Shown here: piece by piece, positions 1 through 9,335 of the stretch
Layout: every line of letters begins with the position of its first letter
Numbering within the stretch: the first letter of the stretch is position 1
NCBI GenBank assembly: GCA_949743265.1
Contig: CATJSX010000048.1
Location: 1-49,320, forward strand
Reading direction: 5' to 3'
Source: an uncultured Peptococcaceae bacterium
GTDB taxonomy: Bacteria; Bacillota; Peptococcia; Peptococcales; Peptococcaceae
Length of the DNA: 49,320 nt
Made by a program: the position numbers and the translations under genes
The notes under the pieces: model-generated
Told to the model about the DNA's origin: nothing
Database searches by the model: none
What the model saw: only the letters and a program-made list of their open reading frames with translations

Positions 1-1692
1 GAAGCCTATGAATTCACATGGGTGGGCAAGAAAGCCGCTATCGTGGAGGCTAACCGCCCCATCCGCAAGACCCTACGACCCTGCCCTTCCGAAAGCGTAA
101 ACTGGGACGGCACCGAAAACCTCTACATCGAGGGCGATAACTTGGAAGTGCTGAAGCTGTTACAGGAGAGCTATCTGGGCAAGGTGAAGATGATCTATAT
201 CGACCCGCCCTACAATACCGGGAACGACTTCATCTATCGGGACGATTTTGCGCAGAGCCAGGAGGAATACAGCGAAGAATCCGGTCAGGTAGATGAGAAC
301 GGCGACCGGCTATTCAAGAATACCGACAGCAATGGGCGGTTTCATTCTGACTGGTGCAGTATGATTTATTCCCGTCTGATGTTGGCGAGAAATCTGCTAT
401 GTGATGATGGAATAATAATTGTGAGTATCGATGATAATGAAATCCGTAATATGCGTATACTTTGCGATGAAATATTTGGAGAATCAAATTTTGTTGCAAC
501 GGTTGTGTGGCAGAAAATACACAGCATAAAAAATGATGCAAAATACCTTTCCGAAAATCACGAATATGCAGTGGCCTATGCCAAAAGCATAGGTGCTATT
601 CACATAAATCTTCTTCCTCGAACCGAAGAAATGAATAGCAGATATAAAAACCCAGATAACGACCCCAGAGGCCCATGGCAATCTGGTGATTTAGTTGCTA
701 GTGGAGAACGAAGTAATGGCCATTTTATTGTTACAAGTCCCAAAACCGGAAAAACATTTGACGTTCCAGCCGGGAAACACTGGGTTTATTCTCAAGAAAA
801 CTTGTTGCGATTAGTTGAGGATGGACAAATATGGTTCGGAGAAGATGGAAATTCTTTTCCCCGCAAAAAAAGATTTCTTTCAGATGTCCAAGATGGCAGA
901 ACGCCCAGTACATTGTGGCTTGCAGAAGAAGTGGGACACAACCAGTCAGCAACAAGAGAAGTAAAAGCTATTTTGGGGGATAGAAAACTATTTGACTTTC
1001 CGAAACCAGTCGAATATATAAAGCAATTAATACAAATATCGACCGCTTCAGATTCTATTGTCCTTGATTTTTTTTCTGGTTCTGCCACCACTGCCCACGC
1101 CGTCATGCAGCTAAACGCCGAGGACGATGGTCACCGCAAATTTATCATGGTACAGTTGCCGGAACCCTGCGATGAAAAAAGCGAAGCGTTCAAGGCTGGC
1201 TATCCGAACATCTGTGAAATCGGCAAAGAGCGCATCCGCCGGGCGGCACAGAAGATCGCCGCCGGCAACCCCGACAAGCCCTTTGATGGCGGTTTCCGTG
1301 TGTTCAAGCTGGACGACACCAACATGACTGACGTGTACTACTCCGCTGGGGAGTACAGTCAAGATATGCTATTCCAGTTGGAGAGCAACATCAAACCTGA
1401 CCGTACCGACCTTGACCTGCTGTTCGGCTGTCTGCTGGAGTGGGGTCTGCCCCTGTCTATGCCCTACACTTCCGAGGAAATCGAGGGCTGCACTGTCCAC
1501 ACCTACAATGACGGCGACCTGATCGCCTGTTTTGACGAGAATATTCCCGATGCAGTTATCAAGGAGATTGCCCAGCGTCAGCCTCTCCGGGCAGTGTTCC
1601 GGGACAGTAGCTTTGCCGACAGCCCCGCCAAGATCAATGCGGGTGAGATTTTCAAGATGCTGGCCCCAGATACAAGGGTGAAGGTGCTATAA
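1..1692 (+). CDS. mod: Type III restriction-modification DNA methyltransferase, Mod subunit (5' end outside window)
   Basis: Mod is the N6-adenine methyltransferase and specificity subunit of a type III restriction-modification system. It methylates one strand of an asymmetric site and is needed for the Res subunit to cut. The open frame runs in from base 1 with no credible start; the GTG at 22 is an internal Val codon. The order of motifs is that of the beta class: catalytic DPPYNTG near bases 211-231, then the SAM-binding DFFSGSATT near 1066-1092. The part between them, about bases 360-1085, should hold the target recognition domain. It is clearly more AT-rich than both flanks, as expected if this domain was exchanged by recombination. 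The gene ends 81 bases before res, so the two probably form an operon. Identification is firm; the recognition sequence cannot be read from the protein. Confidence 0.95.
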   Translation, partial: EAYEFTWVGKKAAIVEANRPIRKTLRPCPSESVNWDGTENLYIEGDNLEVLKLLQESYLGKVKMIYIDPPYNTGNDFIYRDDFAQSQEEYSEESGQVDENGDRLFKNTDSNGRFHSDWCSMIYSRLMLARNLLCDDGIIIVSIDDNEIRNMRILCDEIFGESNFVATVVWQKIHSIKNDAKYLSENHEYAVAYAKSIGAIHINLLPRTEEMNSRYKNPDNDPRGPWQSGDLVASGERSNGHFIVTSPKTGKTFDVPAGKHWVYSQENLLRLVEDGQIWFGEDGNSFPRKKRFLSDVQDGRTPSTLWLAEEVGHNQSATREVKAILGDRKLFDFPKPVEYIKQLIQISTASDSIVLDFFSGSATTAHAVMQLNAEDDGHRKFIMVQLPEPCDEKSEAFKAGYPNICEIGKERIRRAAQKIAAGNPDKPFDGGFRVFKLDDTNMTDVYYSAGEYSQDMLFQLESNIKPDRTDLDLLFGCLLEWGLPLSMPYTSEEIEGCTVHTYNDGDLIACFDENIPDAVIKEIAQRQPLRAVFRDSSFADSPAKINAGEIFKMLAPDTRVKVL

Positions 1693-1715
1693 TTGGTCAG
1701 ACGAATCTGACCAAT
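1692..1715 (+). other. Perfect 10-bp inverted repeat between mod and res
   Basis: Arms ATTGGTCAGA (1692-1701) and TCTGACCAAT (1706-1715) enclose a CGAA loop and begin at the last base of the mod stop codon. There is no downstream T tract, so this is not a standard intrinsic terminator. It could stabilise the mod mRNA end, adjust the mod:res ratio, or be a protein-binding palindrome. Role not established. Confidence 0.6.
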
Positions 1716-1773
1716 CGAAAACCCAAAAAGGCAAAATAGTGTTTAGCCAATTTATACAGCAGAGGTGAATCAC

Positions 1774-4700
1774 TTGAAAATACAGTACAGACACCAGAAA
1801 TTTCAGGCAGACGCGGCCAAAGCAGTGGTCGATGTCTTTGCCGGACAGCCTCATTTGACTCCTACCTATATGATGGATAGAGGCAGTGGTAACTATCAGA
1901 TCGGCGTCAATGAAGAACGGGACTTTACTGGATTCAGTAATCAGAAAATCGTGCCAGAGCTTTCTGACCGGCAGATACTGGAACAGCTGAATAAAGTCCA
2001 GCGTGCCAACCAGATCAGACCATCGGAAAAGCTGGAAGGCCGAGAGAATGGCTACAACCTCACCATTGAGATGGAGACCGGCGTTGGCAAGACCTATACC
2101 TACATCAAGACCATGTTTGAGCTGAACAAGCACTACGGTTGGAGCAAATTCATTGTAGTTGTTCCTAGTGTGGCTATCCGAGAAGGTGTCTATAAATCCT
2201 TTGAGATGACTCAGGAACATTTTGCCGAGGAGTATGGGAAGAAGATACGCTTCTTCATCTACAACTCCGCCCAGCTAACGGAGATAGACCGCTTTGCGTC
2301 GGACAACTCCATCAATGTAATGATCATCAATTCCCAGGCGTTCAACGCCAGAGGCAAGGATGCCCGCCGAATTTATATGAAGCTGGATGAGTTCCGCTCC
2401 CGTCGGCCCATTGATATTATAGCAAAGACAAATCCAATTCTGATTATTGATGAGCCGCAGTCGGTAGAGGGCAAGCAAACCAAGGAACGGCTGAAAGAAT
2501 TCCACCCACTTCTGACCCTGCGCTACTCCGCCACTCATAAGAGCGACAGCATCTACAACATGGTGTTCCGACTGGACGCTATGGAGGCGTATAATCGTCG
2601 TCTGGTCAAGAAGATCGCCGTAAAAGGAATCACCGAGTCGGGTACTACGGCCACAGACAGTTTTATCTATCTGGAGAGCATCAACCTTTCCAAAAGCGAT
2701 CCCACCGCCACCTTGCAGTTCGAGATGAAGATGGCCAGCGGCGCGCCAAAGAAAAAGAGCCGCATCGTCAAGATTGGCGATAACCTTTACGATTACTCCG
2801 GCGGACTGGAGGAGTACCGAAACGGTTTCGTTGTCAAGCAGATCGACGGGCGGGATGATTCTGTTGAATTTTTGAACGGCATTAAGATTTTTGCTGGGGA
2901 TGTGATTGGTGCGGTAGATGAGGAGCAACTGCGCCGTATCCAGATACGAGAGACAATTCTCTCCCATATCCAGCGGGAGCGCCAGCTGTTTTACAAGGGC
3001 ATCAAGGTTCTCTCTTTGTTCTTTATTGATGAGGTGGCGAATTATCGGGAATACAATGCGGCAAATCAACCTGTCAACGGCAAATACGCCATCATGTTCG
3101 AGGAGGAATATGAGGACATTATAGATAGTATGCAGCTTGCTATTGGCGAGGATGACTATATCAAATATTTACAGTCCATCTCTGCGGTCAAGACCCATGC
3201 CGGATATTTCTCTGTGGATGGCAAAGGTAAAATGGTAAACTCTAAGGTGGGCCGCAAAGAAACGACCTCCGATGATGTGAGTGCCTATGAGTTGATTATG
3301 AAGAACAAGGAGTTACTGCTGGACCGTGATCCGGTACGTTCTCCTGTACGGTTTATCTTTTCACATTCTGCTTTGCGGGAAGGCTGGGATAATCCAAATG
3401 TTTTCCAGATTTGCACTTTGAAGCAAAGTGGCAGTGATGTTCGCAAGCGTCAGGAAGTTGGGCGTGGTCTGCGCCTTTGCGTCAATCAAAGCGGCGAGCG
3501 GATGGATACCAATGTGCTTGGGAACGATGTGCATAACATCAATATACTCACCGTCATTGCCAGCGAAAGCTATGATTCTTTTGCCAAAGACCTGCAAACA
3601 GAAATGGCTGAGGCGATTGTTGACCGTCCTCGCGCTGTCACGGTTGAACTTTTTGTTGGCAAGGTGATCAAAGACGAGCAGGGCAATGAACAGGTCATCG
3701 ACCATGATACAGCCTCCGCTATTCACTATGACATGATCATCAATGGTTATATCGACCGTAAAGGCGCACTGACCGATAAATATTATGAGGATAAGGCAAA
3801 TAGAGAAATCAAGGTTGCGGAAGAAGTCACCGATTCCGCTGTTTCTGTGCTCGAAATCATAGATTCTGTCTATGATCCTCGCAATATGCAGCCTGAAAAT
3901 GCTCGCAGCAACAATGTGGAACTGCAAGTGGATGAGGATAAGCTGGCCATGCCAGAATTCAAGGCTCTTTGGTCAAGGATCAATGCCAAATCTGTCTATA
4001 TTGTGGATTTCGATACTGAGGAACTGATTCAAAAAGCTATTGCTGTACTTAACAGCAAACTGCGTGTTTCCAAAATTTACTTTCAGGTAGAAAGTGGCAC
4101 AATGGATACAATCAGATCTAAAGAAGAACTGATTTCTGGTACATCCTTTGTGAAAGAAGCATCCGCCAGTTATGGCGTGACCATGACAGCAAATTCCAAT
4201 GTGAAGTATGACCTGATTGGAAAACTGGTAGATGAAACTGGGCTAACCCGTAAAGCCCTTGTGGCGATTTTGAAAGGCATTCAGCCAGCTGTATTCAATC
4301 AATTCAAAGATAACCCAGAAGAGTTCATCGTGAAGGCGGCTGCTTTGATCAACGATGAAAAGGCCACAGCAGTTATTGAGCATATTACCTACGATATTTT
4401 GGATGACCACTATGGTACAGATGTCTTTACTGACCCAACGATCAAAGGCAGACTTGGCGTCAATGCGATGAAAGCGAAAAAGCACCTGTATGACCACATT
4501 GTTTATGACTCCACCGGGGAGCGGGATTTTGCCGCCGAACTTGATACAAATACAAATGTGGCAGTCTATGTTAAGCTGCCGGATGGCTTTTATATTGCAA
4601 CACCAGTCGGTCATTATAATCCGGACTGGGCTATCGCTTTTTATGAGGGAACTGTTAAGCACATTTATTTTGTGGCAGAAACAAAAGGCTCTATGAATTC

Positions 4701-4833
4701 CATGCAGCTACGGCTGATCGAGCAATCTAAAATCCACTGTGCAAGGGAACATTTCAAAGCGATATCAGGTGACAATGTGGTGTACGATGTAGTAGACAGC
4801 TATAAATCATTACTGGAGAAGGTCATGCATTGA
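1774..4833 (+). CDS. res: Type III restriction endonuclease, Res subunit
   Basis: Res is the ATP-dependent helicase/translocase and nuclease subunit that cuts unmethylated DNA in complex with Mod. Visible superfamily 2 motifs are Walker A GVGKT near residues 103-107, the DEPQ box near residue 225, SATHK just after it, and REGWDNP followed by RQEVGRGLRL. A C-terminal PD-(D/E)xK nuclease core is seen as NPDWA (about 949) and ETKG (about 968). The length of 1019 residues is normal for the family. I chose the TTG start at 1774 because GAGGTG at 1762-1767 sits six bases upstream and the family N-terminus resembles MKIQYRHQKFQADAA; the in-frame GTG at 1765 lies inside this ribosome site. No frameshift or missing motif is seen, so the enzyme looks functional. 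Confidence 0.95.
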   Translation: MKIQYRHQKFQADAAKAVVDVFAGQPHLTPTYMMDRGSGNYQIGVNEERDFTGFSNQKIVPELSDRQILEQLNKVQRANQIRPSEKLEGRENGYNLTIEMETGVGKTYTYIKTMFELNKHYGWSKFIVVVPSVAIREGVYKSFEMTQEHFAEEYGKKIRFFIYNSAQLTEIDRFASDNSINVMIINSQAFNARGKDARRIYMKLDEFRSRRPIDIIAKTNPILIIDEPQSVEGKQTKERLKEFHPLLTLRYSATHKSDSIYNMVFRLDAMEAYNRRLVKKIAVKGITESGTTATDSFIYLESINLSKSDPTATLQFEMKMASGAPKKKSRIVKIGDNLYDYSGGLEEYRNGFVVKQIDGRDDSVEFLNGIKIFAGDVIGAVDEEQLRRIQIRETILSHIQRERQLFYKGIKVLSLFFIDEVANYREYNAANQPVNGKYAIMFEEEYEDIIDSMQLAIGEDDYIKYLQSISAVKTHAGYFSVDGKGKMVNSKVGRKETTSDDVSAYELIMKNKELLLDRDPVRSPVRFIFSHSALREGWDNPNVFQICTLKQSGSDVRKRQEVGRGLRLCVNQSGERMDTNVLGNDVHNINILTVIASESYDSFAKDLQTEMAEAIVDRPRAVTVELFVGKVIKDEQGNEQVIDHDTASAIHYDMIINGYIDRKGALTDKYYEDKANREIKVAEEVTDSAVSVLEIIDSVYDPRNMQPENARSNNVELQVDEDKLAMPEFKALWSRINAKSVYIVDFDTEELIQKAIAVLNSKLRVSKIYFQVESGTMDTIRSKEELISGTSFVKEASASYGVTMTANSNVKYDLIGKLVDETGLTRKALVAILKGIQPAVFNQFKDNPEEFIVKAAALINDEKATAVIEHITYDILDDHYGTDVFTDPTIKGRLGVNAMKAKKHLYDHIVYDSTGERDFAAELDTNTNVAVYVKLPDGFYIATPVGHYNPDWAIAFYEGTVKHIYFVAETKGSMNSMQLRLIEQSKIHCAREHFKAISGDNVVYDVVDSYKSLLEKVMH

Positions 4834-4839
4834 CAGTTT

Positions 4840-4935
4840 CGCTATCCGGCAAGCAGTGTCTTTGTTCCCACAAAGACTCGAAACTGCGGTTCTCAGCGTT
4901 GCCGGAAACCGCAGTTTCTGATTGTTGGGATAGCG
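4840..4935. other. Dense nested inverted repeats, possible pseudoknotted RNA or protein-binding DNA
   Basis: Directly after the res stop codon there are four sets of complementary arms. The outer pair is CGCTATCC (4840-4847) with GGATAGCG (4928-4935). Hairpin A is GTCTTTGT (4858-4865) with ACAAAGAC (4870-4877). Hairpin B has perfect 12-bp arms at 4880-4891 and 4907-4918. The heptamer CCGGCAA (4846-4852) is complementary to TTGCCGG (4899-4905), which lies in the loop of hairpin B, so a pseudoknot is possible. No protein-coding signal is seen. It may be an end, transfer or recombination site of the decayed mobile element, or a structured 3' RNA of the restriction operon. Confidence 0.5.
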
Positions 4936-5103
4936 TCCCAAACCCTTTGAACAAGCCCTGTTGCCGAGGCTGGCTACGTGTTCGGGAAACGAACGCTGTT
5001 ATCCCTATAGCTAAGGGAAAAACGGAGCGTGCACCCATTGGAGGGCCGGAAAAGCGGTGGACACAGACTTGTCAGAAAAGGAAAACTGTGGGCGGGGCTG
5101 TAC

Positions 5104-5131
5104 CCTTGCCGCCTGCTGAATAGCGGCAAGG
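5104..5131. repeat. Perfect 9-bp hairpin near the mobC relic
   Basis: Arms CCTTGCCGC (5104-5112) and GCGGCAAGG (5123-5131) with a ten-base loop. It lies just beyond the point where the mobC-like reading frame loses family resemblance, so it may mark a deletion or insertion junction or an element terminus. There is no T tract on either side. Confidence 0.45.
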
Positions 5132-5149
5132 CTTGCAAGGGACTGTCTG

Positions 5150-5521
5150 GACAATGCCAAATCTCGTTCTGCAAATCATCAATATCTGCCACATAGATGC
5201 TCCCGGTTTCGGTCGCTCGCTTTGCGTACTGGTTCAGATTATTGGTGTATCGCCGGAGCATGACGGTAAGCTGGCGCATACCGCCAAAAACAGCCTGACG
5301 TAGATACTATCCAGCGCCATTTTACGGACATAGGCATTCATGTTCAAAATACCAGCGTCATCCATTTTGAATTTTATTCGTTCCTTGTTCTCCAGGGAAA
5401 TGCGGATTTTCAGTTCTTCGGTTCGTTTGCTCGTTGTTTTTAGGTTCCTCACCTCGCAAATGAAAATCAGCCAATTTTGATTTTCGCTGCTCTTTGTCAT
5501 GATGTCCTTTCTCATATACAA
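5150..5521 (-). pseudogene. Broken mobC-like plasmid/ICE mobilisation gene
   Basis: MobC proteins bind the transfer origin and help the relaxase nick DNA. Two minus-strand frames together give the family pattern. The upstream frame (to 5521) carries LNMNAYVRKMALDS, and the other frame carries NNLNQYAKRATETGSIYVAD. The change of frame falls around bases 5275-5290, so at least one indel has broken the gene. Resemblance stops after DDLQNEIW near base 5154, where unrelated sequence starts; the relaxase gene that normally follows is missing. This is a relic of the element that probably brought in the restriction genes. Confidence 0.75.
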
Positions 5522-5559
5522 GTCCTAATTTTTTTCGCGCCCCCATTATAGGAGGCAGG

Positions 5560-5989
5560 AATCACAAGGATTGTTTTGCCTGAAGGAACACAAAAGCGAA
5601 TTGGAAGAAATTCAAAAACAGAAATTTCCAATATGGAAAGCCGTTTTCCTGAAGCAGTTCCTGACAGGCATATCCCTTTTCTGGTGCTGTGCCGTGTTTC
5701 TCACCCTTGGTACGCTCGCTTTCGATCATGGCATACTTTCCCGGCGTGATAGCTGCTCGGACGGTCATTCAGTTGTTATTTTCGTCATCTTTCTGCTTCT
5801 GTATGAGAAAGAAAAAAGCAGATATAAAAAAACGCCCATGGATTTTCTACGCAGTTGGTTATGTATCTACTAATGGATTCAAATATGTTTATGCTATATA
5901 CAATTCAATTGTAAACTTCATTATGATCGGAATAAACGTTCTTGTCGAGCGCTATCTCAAAAATTTTTGAGAAGGCTGTAAATCCTACA
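5560..5989. other. No recognisable gene; decayed mobile-element DNA
   Basis: Short frames exist on both strands, but none has a ribosome site, a recognisable domain or a convincing length. The stretch lies between two mobility-gene relics and is best read as eroded element DNA. Confidence 0.4.
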
Positions 5990-6161
5990 GCTCAAAAGGA
6001 CATCCTGCTCTGATATGCCAAAGAGCACCGCTTTCCTAATCCAATATTTTTCGTAGATGATGGGTACAGCGGTACAACTATGAACGCTCCAGATTTCAGC
6101 GGATGCTGTCAGAAATGGGCTTTATCTCTGTGGAAGAATTGATGAAACAGGAAACGACATG
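5990..6161 (+). pseudogene. Fragment of a large serine recombinase (TndX/TnpX type), nonsense and frameshifted
   Basis: The translation shows the conserved catalytic-domain stretch AQKDILL-stop-YAKEHRFPNP, then FFVDDGYSGT and, in another frame, YERSRFQRMLSEM. Resolvase-like recombinases normally have Arg at the stop, so TGA at 6011-6013 looks like a CGA to TGA change. A one-base loss near 6080 shifts the frame. The tail GFISVEELMKQETT up to the stop near 6161 does not match the recombinase and may come from another gene fused by deletion. It is the trace of an integrated element now unable to excise by its own enzyme. Confidence 0.7.
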
Positions 6162-6253
6162 ACCGAAGCCATGCCGTTCCTGCAAAAGGCAATATTACTT
6201 TCTTATGACCCTCAGCCATTCTCCCGCGGCGGTTTTGTTTCATTTAATTCCGT

Positions 6254-8461
6254 TCAAAAAAGTCCTGCTGGTAAATGACCTTTTAAGAAATAACACGCTA
6301 CTAATAAGTTTAAGCTATTCTTCGAAGCATCATAATCTTCCACAGCTTCTTCCTTTAACGTTCCTATAGCATAGTAACGATTATCAATAAAAGCAAAGGG
6401 TCCTAAATAACCCTCATTTTCCAAAACAGCAGCTTCTAATACTGCCGCTATCTCATCTGTATCAGTCAGCGTTGTAAGCAAATGGGCGTTGCCTTTGGCA
6501 GCCCAATCATCAATGATTGGAAAACCTGTTAGATTATCCAAATAGTTTCCATCATCGATATAGCCGTCTGCGTTTAAAAGTTTATCTTCAACTTGATACA
6601 CTTCTATTTTGTCAAAGGCTTGCGCAAATTGCTCTACGCTCATAGTTTCTTCTTTCCATAACCCTTCACTAGCTAATTCGTTAATAAGGGATAGCGTTTG
6701 AATATCGTTTTCATAAATATTGACGGATTGATAATAATATTTTCTTCCATTGTTTTCATTCCGTAACAGCTCCATTTGTATGCGATACAATGGGTTATCA
6801 CCTAATATAGTGAATTGGCGCTGCGCTAAATCTTTCAACAAACTATCTGATAGTTTATTTAGTGTTTCAGCATTTTTTTGATTATCCAATTCGATTCGTT
6901 TATCAGTATAAGTATAGCGTGGATCATTGAGAAAACTTTCATAAGGTTGTTGACCGTGAATGCTGACAAATGAAACATTTTGACTATTATCCAACCTACT
7001 TTCCAATATTCTGTATTCCCATTGGGTTAAATTATAAAAGTTTTCATATTCAGCAACGATTTTTGCCGCGTCAACACCATTATAACGTCGTAACACTTGC
7101 CGACCATTGGTCAAGGTATAATCTACTTCAAAATTAATGTTATTAACAGAAGTGTTATTGTCATAGAGACGATAATTTTTAGTATACAACTGATCCGTGG
7201 TAATCTTCTCAACTAAAGCAAGCACTGCTTCAATTTCAGCTTGATCAGTGAAAGATATTTTTTCATCTCCAGAATAGCCTATTTCCAACGATACATTGGC
7301 TACTTTTTCTTTATCCGGCAAATAACTGTCATAATGATAAACGTCAGCATACAGCGTGCCGGTATAAATTAGCATAACAGCTAAGAAAAGCAAACAACCT
7401 TGCCAATGGTTTAAGATAGCTTTGAAATCCTTGCGAAAAATAATTTCAGCGCACATATGCGTTAAAATTGGAAAAACAATTAGCGCAAAAAGTGCAAAGC
7501 CTTTTCCCACGCCGTCAAGAAATACCATACTGCTAACAGTAGCCACAATATACATGACAACCCATTTAATGATCAGCTCTAACGGACGATAAACAACTGA
7601 CAAACCAGCACTTTCACTGGGACGTTTTTGATAAACCACATGAGCAACAGCTGTCGTCAGAAGGCTAAGCAACAAGAAAACCACAATGGCTTTCAAACCC
7701 ATTGGCGGTAAATAGTTTAACGATGGAGTTTGAGAAATGCCTTCCCAATAATAGATTAGATACGTTAAAGTTGAAAATGGAAACATATTTGTGCCCTCAG
7801 CACCAAATGCAACCATGGTAGCATTAAAGACGTTGAAGAAACTAATACTACACAAATAAACGGCTAATGGTCCAAAGTATAATAGTGTCATCATGCATAA
7901 ATGAGTTAAAACCGTACCCGTTAGTTGTCCTGCCAGTACCGCCACACTGTAAGTCAGCCAGCAAAAAAGAAAAATCCTCCCACCATGGTAAAATATTTCT
8001 TTGATGATAATGTTTGCCGCTACGCCATTTGTCAATGCAATTATTGTGTCCAAAAGCAACATTAACCACACCATAATCACAGGCACCAGCAGACCAAAAA
8101 GATATCGTTGGGTAAATAGCTTACTGCGACTGATGGGCAGACTGTGATAAAAATTGATCTGTCGCTTATTGTGCAGATAGGCAAACATTACAAAGCCCAT
8201 GATCGTTGCCATCAGCATAGCTACTAAATAGAAAAACATCATCGTGCCGCCACTAAGCAGAAAATTAGCAATAAACTTGGCTAGTTGTTCGTTTTCATAA
8301 TAATAGCTGTTCCGTTGAGTTCGGCTGCTGATATACATTAACAGTGCCACCGGACCAGTAAATAAAAATACTAAAAAGTTGAGCAGAATAAGCCACCAAT
8401 AATATTTGCAATCATGGGCAAATAATTTGCCAACCTTAGTAAATGAGTGTTTCAATGTCAT
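6254..8461 (-). CDS. ABC transporter permease with large extracytoplasmic C-terminal region
   Basis: This is the membrane subunit paired with the ATPase upstream. It has 735 residues. The first half (about 1-380) holds many hydrophobic segments typical of ABC-2 permeases of the YtrC/YtrD type. The second half (about 385-735) is hydrophilic and should lie outside the membrane; its pattern resembles the DUF6449-like tail found in some of these permeases, although I cannot confirm this without a search. The start is supported by GGAGGTG eight bases upstream and by a 26-base overlap with the ATPase gene, so translation is probably coupled. With the GntR gene it forms a three-gene operon. The substrate is unknown; relatives respond to cell-wall antibiotics. 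Confidence 0.85.
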   Translation of the reverse strand: MTLKHSFTKVGKLFAHDCKYYWWLILLNFLVFLFTGPVALLMYISSRTQRNSYYYENEQLAKFIANFLLSGGTMMFFYLVAMLMATIMGFVMFAYLHNKRQINFYHSLPISRSKLFTQRYLFGLLVPVIMVWLMLLLDTIIALTNGVAANIIIKEIFYHGGRIFLFCWLTYSVAVLAGQLTGTVLTHLCMMTLLYFGPLAVYLCSISFFNVFNATMVAFGAEGTNMFPFSTLTYLIYYWEGISQTPSLNYLPPMGLKAIVVFLLLSLLTTAVAHVVYQKRPSESAGLSVVYRPLELIIKWVVMYIVATVSSMVFLDGVGKGFALFALIVFPILTHMCAEIIFRKDFKAILNHWQGCLLFLAVMLIYTGTLYADVYHYDSYLPDKEKVANVSLEIGYSGDEKISFTDQAEIEAVLALVEKITTDQLYTKNYRLYDNNTSVNNINFEVDYTLTNGRQVLRRYNGVDAAKIVAEYENFYNLTQWEYRILESRLDNSQNVSFVSIHGQQPYESFLNDPRYTYTDKRIELDNQKNAETLNKLSDSLLKDLAQRQFTILGDNPLYRIQMELLRNENNGRKYYYQSVNIYENDIQTLSLINELASEGLWKEETMSVEQFAQAFDKIEVYQVEDKLLNADGYIDDGNYLDNLTGFPIIDDWAAKGNAHLLTTLTDTDEIAAVLEAAVLENEGYLGPFAFIDNRYYAIGTLKEEAVEDYDASKNSLNLLVACYFLKGHLPAGLF

Positions 8462-9335
8462 ACCCCAACACCTCCATTTCGGTAATAAAGATTTCTTCCA
8501 GTGTTAACGGCAAAAGTTCATAGTAAAGAGGTGACATGTCTTTAATAACTTCTTCCGTTTTGGCGCCATCGCCGCGAACGATCAACGTTGCCAAACTACC
8601 ACGATTATGATGAGAAATGACATCAAGTGAAGCAAAATCTTTGGCTTCTTTGGGGGTAGCAAAAGCGCACTGTATTTTATGAATCCCCAAGCGCAAATCA
8701 TCAATTTCACGCTCGAAAATAATACCGCCTTGATGAAGCAGTCCTACATGATCGCAAATATCTTCTAATTCCCGCAAATTATGTGAAGCGATAATGGGTG
8801 TCATCTGTGATTCAGCTACGGCATCTGCCAAAAGCCGCTTGACTGCTTGACGCATAACTGGATCCAAACCGTCAAAGGTTTCATCGCAAAAAAGATAATC
8901 TGGTTGTGCCGCTAAAGCTAAAATAATATGCGCTTGTTTTTGCATACCTTTGGAAAAGGTGCTCATCTTGCGATTGATATCCAAATGAAACATTTGGGCC
9001 AATGAAGTGAATTTTTCATAAACGAAACGAGGATAAATGCGCTCCAAATAATCAGCCATATCTTTCATATTACCCGTAGGAAAATAAAATTGATCATCAG
9101 AAATATAAAATAAACGACTTTTAAGATTTTCATTTTCGTAAACATTTTCACCATCTATGAAAATCTCTCCTTCATCTGGTCGATAAATGCCTGCTAAAAG
9201 CCGCAAAAAAGTCGACTTGCCGGCACCGTTGGAGCCAATCAGTCCAAAAATCGAACCTTTTTTGATTTCTGTGGTAACATGGTCCAATGCTTTGATGCTG
9301 TCATAGGATTTGCTGATATTTTCCGCTTTGATCAT
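8436..9335 (-). CDS. ABC transporter ATP-binding protein (YtrB-like)
   Basis: This is the nucleotide-binding subunit that powers the adjacent permease. Walker A is GSNGAGKST, the signature region is FSKGMQKQAHI, in which the usual LSGGQ is replaced by FSKGM, and Walker B is DYLFCDETFDGLDP. The FSKGM signature and the DETFDGLDP box are typical of YtrB-type ATPases with an ABC-2 partner. The ATG start overlaps the regulator's stop codon (ATGA) and has GAGGAG eight bases upstream. The C-terminal 80 residues follow the extended pattern of BcrA/YtrB-like subunits. Function as an ATPase is sure; the transported substrate is not known. Confidence 0.92.
   Translation of the reverse strand: MIKAENISKSYDSIKALDHVTTEIKKGSIFGLIGSNGAGKSTFLRLLAGIYRPDEGEIFIDGENVYENENLKSRLFYISDDQFYFPTGNMKDMADYLERIYPRFVYEKFTSLAQMFHLDINRKMSTFSKGMQKQAHIILALAAQPDYLFCDETFDGLDPVMRQAVKRLLADAVAESQMTPIIASHNLRELEDICDHVGLLHQGGIIFEREIDDLRLGIHKIQCAFATPKEAKDFASLDVISHHNRGSLATLIVRGDGAKTEEVIKDMSPLYYELLPLTLEEIFITEMEVLGYDIETLIY

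Noticed and set aside
1-4833. Broader defence island around mod-res
   Set aside because: No further recognisable defence genes adjoin; upstream sequence is outside the window.
5571-5970. Overlapping hydrophobic frames between the mobility relics
   Set aside because: No ribosome sites and no recognisable domain; the two frames overlap each other and the DNA is eroded.
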